Shown: in pieces, positions 1-5,888 of the stretch
Position numbering within the stretch: position 1 is the stretch's first letter
How the letters are laid out: each line of letters starts with the position of its first letter
From: JBBTXG01 sp038062375
GTDB lineage: Bacteria; Patescibacteriota; Minisyncoccia; Minisyncoccales; UBA10102
Direction of reading: 5' to 3'
Assembly (NCBI GenBank): GCA_038062375.1
Contig: JBBTXG010000006.1
Location: 1-20,874, forward strand
DNA length: 20,874 bases
Program-made: the position numbers and the translations under genes
Notes under the pieces: model-generated
Database searches by the model: none
What the model was told of the DNA's origin: nothing
The model's input: the letters and a program-made list of their open reading frames with translations, nothing else

Positions 1-1971
1 TTCGCATTTTTCGCCGGTTGGTTTGTCCCACAAGGCAAAGTCGCAATCGGGAAAACGGTTGCAGCCATAGAAGACCTTTCTTCTCTTAGTGCGCTTGGCA
101 GTAAGTTCTCCTTTACTGCACTTGGGGCATTTGATCCCCAGCGTATTCTTTTCGAGGGACTCGGTGTGCTTGCATTTCGGGAATGTGGAGCACGCATAGA
201 ACTTCCCATATTTGCCAAGGCGTATCACCAAAGGCGAGGCGCATTCCGGGCATGTTCGATCAGTCGACTCCTGCGCAATAGTTTGTTTGGACACCTCTTC
301 ATATTTCTTCTCAAGATTTTGCGCAAAGGGATCGTAAAACTCTTTGACCATAGGAACCCACTGCTTTTTCCCTTGAGCAATCTCGTCGAGATCTTCTTCC
401 ATCTGGGCGGTAAATCCAACATCAACAATATCGGGGAAGTGTTTTACCAAGAGATTGCTTACCACTTCACCAATTTCTGTGGGACGCAATCGATGCTGTT
501 CATCTTTTTCCACGTAATTGCGTCCTTCAATCGTAGAAAGGATAGGGGCATACGTGGAAGGTCGTCCGATGCCATACGACTCCAATGCTTTAATAAGAGT
601 CGCTTCATTATAGCGAGGAGGAGGCTCGGTGAAATGTTGAGAAGGAATCAGCTCTTGAAGCTCCAAAGGCTCGTCTTTTTCAAGTGGAGGCAATTCCGCT
701 TCCTCGAATTTCATGGGGTATACCTTCAAGAAACCGTCAAATTTGAGCGTTTGGCCCGTTGATCGAAAACCAAAATTTCTTGCGACAATATCAACTGCTG
801 TTGCGTGAAATACAGCCTGCGCCATTTGGCAAGCAATGAATCTTCGCCATAGAAGATCATAGAGCTTGTATTGATTTTGGTTGAGTTTCTTTGCTTTCAG
901 TTTCTCTGGTGTCTGGTCAGGGTAGGTGGGCCGAATAGCTTCGTGCGCCTCCTGCGCGCCTTTTGATTTTGTCTTGAACGTTCGAAAATATCCTGCCCAA
1001 TACTCACTCCCATAGGCTGCGCCGATAAAGTCTTTTGCCGCTCCAAGGGCCAATTGCGAAAGGTTAAAAGAGTCGGTGCGGTGATAAGTGATGAATCCCA
1101 TCTCGTAGAGCTGCTGGGCAATCTGCATGGTGAATGCCGCGGGAAAATGCAGCTTTTGTGATGCAGCTTGCTGAAGCGTAGAGGTAGTAAATGGCGGCGC
1201 AGGATTGCGCTTCATTTCTTTTTGCTCAATGTGTGCTACTCGCCACTCTGCTCCCTCGAGCTCTTTGAGAATCTCTTGTGCTTCCTGCTGCGTTTTGATT
1301 CCGAGTTTCGGAATTGCTTTTCCATCTTTTTGAGAAAGCGTTGCTTCAAATTCTTTATTCTCGATTCTCGATTCTTGATTCCTGATTTTTAGGAGCTTTG
1401 CGACGATTGTCCAGTATTCTTCCGGCTTGAACGCCCGAATCTCGTTCTCCCGATCCACGACGAGGCGCACCGCCACTGATTGAACTCTTCCCGCGGATAA
1501 TCTTCGCGCCACCTTCTTCCATAAAAAAGGAGAGAGTTTGTATCCCACGAGTCGATCTAAAATTCTCCGCGCCTGCTGGGCATCTACAAGGTTCAGATCA
1601 ATACGTCTCGCATTCTTGAGAGCTTGCTCAATTGCGGGTTTCGTAATCTCGTGAAATACAATCCTCTCGGGATTCTTCAAACCCAGCGCCTGCGCAAGAT
1701 GCCACGCGATGCTCTCACCCTCTCTGTCTTCATCCGTGGCGAGCGTAACGCTCTTTGTTTTTTTCATCTCATTCTTGAGCGTCTGAATGGTTTGTTTCGC
1801 TTTGGGGGGAATGATGTAGGATGGCTGGAAATCGTGTTCGACATCAACCCCAAGTTTATCTTCTGGCAAATCACGGACATGTCCAAAAGAAGACTCCACC
1901 TTAAAGTCCTTTCCAAGAAAATTTTTAATTGTCCGCGCCTTCGTGGGGCTTTCGACAATAAGTAACTTCAT
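1..1971 (-). CDS. topA: DNA topoisomerase I (type IA), C-terminal end missing
   Basis: Relaxes negatively supercoiled DNA by single-strand passage. The visible 657 codons are open from ATG at 1971 to the window edge. The TOPRIM domain comes first (MKLLIVESPTKA at 1-12, ATDEDREGE at 79-86). The core follows, with SAGRVQSVAVRLV near 159-171 and the active-site segment GFITYHRTDS, catalytic Tyr at about residue 296; the usual Met after that Tyr is His here. The end carries topoisomerase zinc-finger modules: one CPEC..C..C, one CPKC..GC..C, and the start of what may be a third. A seven-base repeat array encodes about residues 194-208, just after the FKPEEYW segment. The start codon is 36 bp downstream of the mfd stop, so the two are probably co-transcribed. 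An extra extended -10 (TGATACAGT, minus strand, 2002-2010) may give topA its own transcript. Identity is certain; only the C-terminus is unseen. Confidence 0.97.
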   Translation of the reverse strand, partial: MKLLIVESPTKARTIKNFLGKDFKVESSFGHVRDLPEDKLGVDVEHDFQPSYIIPPKAKQTIQTLKNEMKKTKSVTLATDEDREGESIAWHLAQALGLKNPERIVFHEITKPAIEQALKNARRIDLNLVDAQQARRILDRLVGYKLSPFLWKKVARRLSAGRVQSVAVRLVVDRENEIRAFKPEEYWTIVAKLLKIRNQESRIENKEFEATLSQKDGKAIPKLGIKTQQEAQEILKELEGAEWRVAHIEQKEMKRNPAPPFTTSTLQQAASQKLHFPAAFTMQIAQQLYEMGFITYHRTDSFNLSQLALGAAKDFIGAAYGSEYWAGYFRTFKTKSKGAQEAHEAIRPTYPDQTPEKLKAKKLNQNQYKLYDLLWRRFIACQMAQAVFHATAVDIVARNFGFRSTGQTLKFDGFLKVYPMKFEEAELPPLEKDEPLELQELIPSQHFTEPPPRYNEATLIKALESYGIGRPSTYAPILSTIEGRNYVEKDEQHRLRPTEIGEVVSNLLVKHFPDIVDVGFTAQMEEDLDEIAQGKKQWVPMVKEFYDPFAQNLEKKYEEVSKQTIAQESTDRTCPECASPLVIRLGKYGKFYACSTFPKCKHTESLEKNTLGIKCPKCSKGELTAKRTKRRKVFYGCNRFPDCDFALWDKPTGEKCE
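1350..1391. repeat. Heptamer tandem repeat inside topA
   Basis: Six consecutive 7-bp units on the plus strand: ATTCTTT, ATTCTCG, ATTCTCG, ATTCTTG, ATTCCTG, ATTTTTA. The 42 bp are divisible by three, so topA stays in frame; the array encodes a polar stretch reading IRNQESRIENKEFE. It sits between conserved core segments of topoisomerase I, where length variation is plausible. The unit differs from the mfd and pth arrays (TATCTTG) mainly by a swap of two bases. Confidence 0.85.
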
Positions 1972-2007
1972 ACCCCTCTCAAGCCTCGTTTTATTTCTCT
2001 CACTGTA

Positions 2008-4035
2008 TCATGTTTTGTCTCCTTGCAAAATTTTCTTGTTTTTATCAACTGCTTCCGAAAGCAGCTGGCAATAGAGATTGAGGCCTACTGCGTTTACATT
2101 ACCCGACTGCTCTCTCCCCAAGATATTGCCAGCTCCTCGGATTTCCAAGTCTTTCAATGCTATTCGATACCCTGATCCCAATTCTTCCGCTTCTTTGAGA
2201 GCTTCAAGCCGTAATTTCGCGTTCAAAGAAAGTCTGCCCCCGTAGAGAAAGTAAGCGTACGATTGAGTGCGCGATCGTCCTACTCTTCCCTTGATCTGAT
2301 AGGCCTGCGCCAAGCCAAGTTTTGCGGCATCTTCGACAATAAGCGTATGTACCGTGGGCAGATCTAATCCATTTTCAATAATAGTGGTGGCGATCAACAC
2401 ATCAAATTTCTTCGCGCGAAAAGCATCCATGATTCTGATGAGCTCTTTCTCCTTTAATCTCCCATGGGCAACGCCGAATGTTGTCCTGGGAACAAGTTTT
2501 TCTAAATACTTCTTTACACCTTCGATGGTACCGATGCGATTGTGGAGATAATACACTTGCCCGTTCCTTTTCCGTTCAGTTTCTATTGCTTCTTTGATAA
2601 CTTTTTCTTTTCGATGGGCAATAACAGTTTTCACCGGCACTCTTCCTTCGGGAGGAGTTTGAATGGTGCTCATGCTTCTCAAGGAGGAAAGCGCCATGTA
2701 TAAAGTGCGCGGAATAGGAGTTGCGGAAAGCGAAAGTACGTCGAGTGATGTGCGCAGTTCTCTCAACCTTTCTTTCTGCTTCACGCCAAATCTCTGCTCA
2801 TCGTCAATCACGAGCAAGCCAAGATTTTTGAATTGTACGTCTCCGGAAAGCAAGCGGTGCGTGCCAATCACAACGTCAATGATTCCTTCTCGTAACTCTT
2901 GAAGAATTGCCTTTTGTTCTTTCTTCGTTTGAATCCGAGAGAGCATTGCCAAGTGAATGGGCAGTGTCCGCAGTCGCTCTTGAAAGTTTTGGAAGTGCTG
3001 ATGAGCAAGAATAGTGGTTGGCGCCAGAAGCGCGGCTTGGTATCCATTTTTCACTGCCCTTACCATTGTTCTCAAAGCAACTTCTGTTTTCCCAAATCCC
3101 ACATCTCCGCATACGATTCGGTCCATCGGTTCGGTTTTACAAAGATCTTCGTTGATTTCTTGGAGCGTTTGAAGTTGATCGGGAGTTTCTTGATAAGGAA
3201 AGTTCGCTGCCACCCGTTCTTCGATTTCATCTTCCGGCGCATACGAAGATCTTGAGGAGACCTCTCTTTTGGCGTAGACCTCAAGGAGTTGCTTTGCGAG
3301 TTTTTCTACTTCCTCTTTTACCCTTCGCTTTGTCTTTTGCCAAAAGGAAGATCCGAGTCGAGAAATGCGAGGTTCTTGAAAACCGATGTAGCGCGAGAGT
3401 TTTCGCTCAAGGCCGAGGGGTACATATAGTTTGTCGCCACCAGCGTACTCTAAGACGTAGTATTTTGTATCTTGTATGTTGTATGTTGTATCCGGCACTT
3501 CTTCTTGATGCAAGATACCAGATACAAGATACGAGATACCAGTGAACTTGCCTACTCCGTGATCGAGATGCACAAGGTAATCTCCCACTTTTAATCCCTT
3601 GATATCCGAAAAGAGCTTTTGGGATTTGAGCCGTTTTTTGAGAAGTTCTTTTGCTTTTGTTTCGTCCTCGGGCTTAAGTCCAACATCGAGCTTTTCGATG
3701 CTTTCGATACGGTTTCCGATAAATTCGATGCGAATCGCATTGCTGGTATTGATCGGAAACACATCAATAATCCCTCCACGATGGCTAAACTCACCCATCT
3801 CTTGTACCTCCAAAACCTTCTCATACCCCATCTCATCGAGCTTGCGCAAAAGTGGGGACAGCCCCCACTCCGTTTGCGTTTGGAGAACCACGGCATTATC
3901 CTGGAAAAACTGCTGCGTTTCTCGCGCCTGCAGAATTTTGTCCAAATTCTCTTCAAACCAAACATTCCCCTTTTCCAGAAAGTAGGGGGTAATCGCAACA
4001 ATCAAAACCGCGTCTCGTGCGTTTGACAGATTCAT
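2008..4035 (-). CDS. mfd: Compact transcription-repair coupling factor (Mfd)
   Basis: Superfamily 2 DNA translocase that in other bacteria removes stalled RNA polymerase and recruits UvrA. At 675 aa it is much shorter than the usual roughly 1100-1200. Residues 1-110 keep only part of the UvrB-like module (GEFSHRGGIIDVFP). The RNA polymerase-interacting CarD-like domain follows at about 147-215 (GDYLVHLDHGVGKF to LYVPLGLERKLSRY). The helicase has Walker A GDVGFGKTE, motif II IDDEQRFG (normally DEEQ or DEEH), SATPIPRTL, ATTIIENGLDLP and KGRVGRS. The protein ends after the NVNAVGLNLYCQLLSEAV segment, so the C-terminal TRCF domain is absent. ATG at 4035 is directly preceded in frame by TAG, so no longer start exists. 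A strong promoter places the transcript start about 2 nt upstream. It lies upstream of topA. A heptamer repeat is inserted in the CarD-like domain. Family assignment is firm; retention of full coupling activity is doubtful. Confidence 0.93.
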   Translation of the reverse strand: MNLSNARDAVLIVAITPYFLEKGNVWFEENLDKILQARETQQFFQDNAVVLQTQTEWGLSPLLRKLDEMGYEKVLEVQEMGEFSHRGGIIDVFPINTSNAIRIEFIGNRIESIEKLDVGLKPEDETKAKELLKKRLKSQKLFSDIKGLKVGDYLVHLDHGVGKFTGISYLVSGILHQEEVPDTTYNIQDTKYYVLEYAGGDKLYVPLGLERKLSRYIGFQEPRISRLGSSFWQKTKRRVKEEVEKLAKQLLEVYAKREVSSRSSYAPEDEIEERVAANFPYQETPDQLQTLQEINEDLCKTEPMDRIVCGDVGFGKTEVALRTMVRAVKNGYQAALLAPTTILAHQHFQNFQERLRTLPIHLAMLSRIQTKKEQKAILQELREGIIDVVIGTHRLLSGDVQFKNLGLLVIDDEQRFGVKQKERLRELRTSLDVLSLSATPIPRTLYMALSSLRSMSTIQTPPEGRVPVKTVIAHRKEKVIKEAIETERKRNGQVYYLHNRIGTIEGVKKYLEKLVPRTTFGVAHGRLKEKELIRIMDAFRAKKFDVLIATTIIENGLDLPTVHTLIVEDAAKLGLAQAYQIKGRVGRSRTQSYAYFLYGGRLSLNAKLRLEALKEAEELGSGYRIALKDLEIRGAGNILGREQSGNVNAVGLNLYCQLLSEAVDKNKKILQGDKT
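3461..3542. repeat. Two inverted heptamer arrays inside mfd
   Basis: Plus-strand array 3461-3495 reads TATTTTG, TATCTTG, TATGTTG, TATGTTG, TATCCGG. After 12 bp, array 3508-3542 reads ATGCAAG, ATACCAG, ATACAAG, ATACGAG, ATACCAG, which is the same unit in the opposite orientation. Together they can fold into a long imperfect hairpin. The insertion lies in the CarD-like domain between GKFTGIS and YVLEYAGG, adding about 26 residues (YLVSGILHQEEVPDT and onward) compared with ordinary Mfd, without breaking the frame. Confidence 0.88.
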
Positions 4036-4051
4036 CTACAAGTAATATATT
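4023..4051 (+). promoter_or_regulatory. Strong promoter for the 4146 gene, overlapping the mfd start
   Basis: TTGACA (4023-4028), 17-bp spacer, TATATT (4046-4051): a near-perfect vegetative sigma promoter. The -35 box lies inside mfd codons 3-5. The predicted start near 4058 gives the downstream mRNA a leader of about 65-90 nt. Confidence 0.78.
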
Positions 4052-4072
4052 CACAGCAGTACAGAAAGTCAA
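4044..4072 (-). promoter_or_regulatory. Promoter of mfd (leaderless transcript)
   Basis: Minus strand TTGACT (4072-4067), 17-bp spacer, TATATT (4049-4044). Expected start is near 4037 and the mfd ATG is at 4035, so the mRNA should be essentially leaderless. The -10 shares the palindrome AATATATT with an opposing plus-strand promoter. Confidence 0.8.
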
Positions 4073-4122
4073 CTAAAAAACCTTACAAACAAGCCCCAAG
4101 AAAAATCCTGGAGGAGAATGAT

Positions 4123-4146
4123 ATGGAAGGAGGAAGGAGGAAGTGA
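4123..4146 (+). CDS. Possible leader mini-ORF (7 codons)
   Basis: ATG at 4123 has a good Shine-Dalgarno site (GGAGG, 4110-4114, 8-nt spacing). It encodes MEGGRRK and stops with TGA at 4144-4146, which overlaps the ATG at 4146 as TGATG. Its codons AGG-AGG are also part of the Shine-Dalgarno site of the next gene. The layout is typical of translational coupling, but expression is inference and chance purine-rich sequence is an alternative. Confidence 0.35.
   Translation: MEGGRRK
4127..4140 (+). promoter_or_regulatory. Tandem Shine-Dalgarno sequence AAGGAGG x2
   Basis: Two exact adjacent copies of AAGGAGG (4127-4133, 4134-4140). The second is 5 nt from ATG 4146 and only 2 nt from GTG 4143, which favours ATG 4146 as the start. 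Such a strong site is rare in this window, where most genes lack any. Confidence 0.75.
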
Positions 4147-4679
4147 TGGCCAGTGAGAGTATCCCACACTGCAAATCGTGGATGGAATGGGACAAAGAAA
4201 AACTACTGATCCTCGCAGAGATTCATCGTGGATGTCCTTTTTATGAAGAGTGTCTAGGAGAGGTATCAACAGGCCCCATTACCGTTGCTTACATCCAGGG
4301 GGGAAAATGCTTTCTCCGTGAAACAAAAGAACTCTGGGAAAAGAGCGTTCAACTATCTTGTTCGGAATGCTCTGAAAGCAGGCCGCTTCCTTTTGAGGTA
4401 GTCCAGATGCTTATCATAATCGGCGAGGCGCATATTAAAATGTATCGCGGCCTCCCAAGCTCTTCAAAGAATATCTCTCAATTGAGAAAAGAGGACTTGT
4501 TTAAACACGACTCCAAAAGAGGGCCGCCCACGGGATGCAGCGGCTCTTTTCTTTATGCCTTCTTCCATTCTTTTGAGCTGATTCCTGCTTGTCTCAAAAT
4601 TTCAGAGAGGAGATGTTTTGAGATATCACCTTCATATGTGTCTGAAGAGGTTTCTGATGAACAAATCTATGTTCACTGA
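4146..4679 (+). CDS. Unrecognised Cys-containing small protein
   Basis: No family is recognised. The 177-aa product has no signal peptide or obvious membrane helix. Its N-terminal two thirds has paired cysteines (GCPFYEEC near 29-36, SCSEC near 71-75) plus single Cys at HC and KC positions, which could bind metal. The last third (from about residue 123) is of different character and is encoded by DNA that contains an intrinsic-terminator-like hairpin (4515-4550). In another frame a TAA at about 4499-4501 lies just before this hairpin, so either the true C-terminus was extended by an indel or the hairpin is coincidental. Promoter and Shine-Dalgarno evidence for expression is very strong. It is followed by a receiver-like gene with its own promoter; a shared function is only a guess. 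Confidence 0.6.
   Translation: MASESIPHCKSWMEWDKEKLLILAEIHRGCPFYEECLGEVSTGPITVAYIQGGKCFLRETKELWEKSVQLSCSECSESRPLPFEVVQMLIIIGEAHIKMYRGLPSSSKNISQLRKEDLFKHDSKRGPPTGCSGSFLYAFFHSFELIPACLKISERRCFEISPSYVSEEVSDEQIYVH
4515..4556 (+). terminator. Terminator-like hairpin inside the 4146 ORF
   Basis: Left arm AAAAGA plus GCCGC (4515-4527, with a GG bulge), loop 4528-4539, right arm GCGGCTCTTTT (4540-4550), then CTTTAT. A GC-rich stem, A-tract before and T-tract after match an intrinsic terminator, but it lies within the open reading frame about 130 bp before its stop. Confidence 0.5.
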
Positions 4680-4694
4680 AGGTTACTCATGTTG

Positions 4695-4725
4695 TTGACA
4701 AATTCACTGATCTCATTCATATAGA
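4695..4725 (+). promoter_or_regulatory. Promoter of the receiver-like gene
   Basis: TTGACA (4695-4700) followed at 17 bp by CATATA (4718-4723) or at 19 bp by TATAGA (4720-4725). The start would be near 4730, about 30 nt before the ATG. AAGGAGG at 4748-4754, 5 nt from ATG 4760, is a full Shine-Dalgarno site. Confidence 0.7.
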
Positions 4726-4759
4726 GTGTATATCTCAACTGCACCTTAAGGAGGATAAA

Positions 4760-5146
4760 ATGAACCAGGGGCGCATCAAGGTATTGGTTATTGTGGATGA
4801 TGCGGAAAAACGGGAATGGATTGTCTGTTGCTTAGAGAAAGCGGGCTATTATCCAACCATTGGAGCAACAAGTGAGGAGGGAATCAAAAAATTCCGGCAA
4901 GACGGTCCTCAGGTAATCATAATGAATTATGACCCTGAACAACCTCTGATCCGAGCATTCACAGCAGAGATCAACAAGGACGTCACCATTCTGGTCCTAG
5001 GACCAGATGACGAAAAAATGGAATTTGAGGCATTTGACCAAGGCGCTGATACGTATCTGAAAAAAGATGCAACTCCAAAAGAGGTCGTTGCCCGCCTCAA
5101 GATCCTTTTACGTAGCTCACCCAGGAGGAGAGTGAAGGTTGAATAA
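4760..5146 (+). CDS. Stand-alone receiver-like protein, phospho-acceptor lost
   Basis: At 128 aa this is one CheY-like receiver domain with no output domain. The fold pattern is clear: KVLVIVDDAEKREW (acidic pair D13 D14), CLEKAGYYPTIGATSEEGIKKF, QVIIMNYDPEQP, VTILVLGPDDE, FDQGADTYLKKDATPKEVVARLKILLR (conserved Lys is K102). The position that is normally the phosphorylated Asp is Asn56, the Thr/Ser of beta-4 is replaced in VLGP, and the Pro after the conserved Lys is Asp. D58 lies two residues after N56 but is out of register. It is therefore probably a pseudo-receiver that does not use ordinary aspartyl phosphorylation, acting perhaps by protein contact. No histidine kinase is in the window. 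ATG 4760 is fixed by its Shine-Dalgarno site. Two heptamer units overlap the stop codon. Confidence 0.82.
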   Translation: MNQGRIKVLVIVDDAEKREWIVCCLEKAGYYPTIGATSEEGIKKFRQDGPQVIIMNYDPEQPLIRAFTAEINKDVTILVLGPDDEKMEFEAFDQGADTYLKKDATPKEVVARLKILLRSSPRRRVKVE

Positions 5147-5155
5147 AGAATCAAG
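5142..5155. repeat. Two heptamer units at the receiver-like gene stop
   Basis: AATAAAG (5142-5148) and AATCAAG (5149-5155) match the reverse complement of units in the topA array; the first contains the TAA stop codon. With only two units this could be chance, but it agrees with the larger arrays. Confidence 0.4.
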
Positions 5156-5186
5156 AAAAAAAACTCCCTAGGAGAGTTTAGACTTG

Positions 5187-5227
5187 AAAGACCGAAGTCC
5201 AGAGGATTTCTTCGGTCTTTTCTATTT
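5187..5227 (+). terminator. Intrinsic terminator after the receiver-like gene
   Basis: Perfect 11-bp stem AAAGACCGAAG (5187-5197) and CTTCGGTCTTT (5210-5220) with a 12-nt loop, followed by TCTATTT. It abuts the pth stop at 5222, so it may also end pth transcripts from the other side, although the minus-strand T-tract is short. Confidence 0.88.
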
Positions 5228-5824
5228 ATTGAATTGATTCATCGTTTTTGAAACTCCTTTTTGCAGAATTGTCTCTAATGCCTCACGAGATTGTTCAATT
5301 ACGTTTTCGATTACTTGTAATTCCTCTTTGGTAAACTGTCGGAGCACAAACTCCTCTCCATGTCTTGGTTTCCCTCTTTCGGGCTGAATTCCGACTCGAA
5401 GACGCACAAAATCTTTTGTTCCTAGTTCCTTGATAATTGATTCCACTCCTTTGTGCCCGGCAGAACCGCGGTTTTTCACTATTTTTATTTTGCCAACGGG
5501 AAGGTCGATATCGTCGTGAATAACAACCATGCATCTCGTATTCTGTATCTGGTATTTTGTATAAAGAGATCGTACTGCGAGGCCGGAATTATTCATTAGG
5601 TTCTGCGGCTTGGCGAGAATTATGTGTTTTGTGCCCAAGTATTTTTCTGAAATGAGGCACTGTGATTTTTTGTCGATGTAAAAATCTGGAAATTCGTTTT
5701 TTTGAAAAAACGCATCAATCACTCGAAACCCGATGTTATGCCGGGTCTGTGCGTAGTCTTTACCAGGATTCCCAAGACCAACGATTAAAAACGCAGAATT
5801 CTGTTGGAATGTTGAAGCGCTCAC
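5222..5824 (-). CDS. pth: Peptidyl-tRNA hydrolase
   Basis: Cleaves the ester bond of peptidyl-tRNAs released from ribosomes. At 200 aa it has the usual length. Motifs: FLIVGLGNPGKDYAQTRHNIGF (substrate-binding Asn and catalytic His), PQNLMNNSG, VIHDDIDLP (catalytic-site Asp), and GSAGHKGVESI, where many homologues have GGHNG, so the Asn is Lys here. A heptamer array encodes the KYQIQNTRC stretch, lengthening the loop before the VIHDD strand by about four residues. The start is GTG at 5824; an upstream ATG in frame is cut off by a TGA. The predicted transcript start lies 2-3 nt before the GTG, with no Shine-Dalgarno site. It is divergent from lepB and convergent with the receiver-like gene. 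Confidence 0.95.
   Translation of the reverse strand: MSASTFQQNSAFLIVGLGNPGKDYAQTRHNIGFRVIDAFFQKNEFPDFYIDKKSQCLISEKYLGTKHIILAKPQNLMNNSGLAVRSLYTKYQIQNTRCMVVIHDDIDLPVGKIKIVKNRGSAGHKGVESIIKELGTKDFVRLRVGIQPERGKPRHGEEFVLRQFTKEELQVIENVIEQSREALETILQKGVSKTMNQFNK
5531..5565. repeat. Heptamer tandem repeat inside pth
   Basis: Five plus-strand units: CATCTCG, TATTCTG, TATCTGG, TATTTTG, TATAAAG. The same unit and phase are seen in the first mfd array. The array encodes part of a loop just before the conserved VIHDDID strand and keeps the reading frame. Confidence 0.8.
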
Positions 5825-5832
5825 CTTTTCTC

Positions 5833-5861
5833 ATTGTAGCCATTTCATTCGCCCTTGTAAA
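5833..5861 (-). promoter_or_regulatory. Promoter of pth
   Basis: Minus strand TTTACA (5861-5856), 17-bp spacer, TACAAT (5838-5833). Expected start is near 5826-5827 and the GTG start is at 5824, so a leader of about 2 nt. The -35 overlaps the -35 region of the divergent lepB promoter. Confidence 0.72.
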
Positions 5862-5882
5862 ACAAAAAAATGCTGGTATAAT
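5854..5882 (+). promoter_or_regulatory. Promoter of lepB, extended -10, leaderless
   Basis: Extended -10 TGG-TATAAT (5874-5882) with a weak -35 CTTGTA (5854-5859) at 17 bp. The expected start at about 5889 coincides with the lepB ATG, so the mRNA should begin at or next to AUG. Confidence 0.75.
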
Positions 5883-5888
5883 AGGTCA

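Noticed and set aside
3461..3542. CRISPR-like array
   Set aside because: Units are 7 bp, contiguous, without spacers, and inside a coding region; no cas genes are present.
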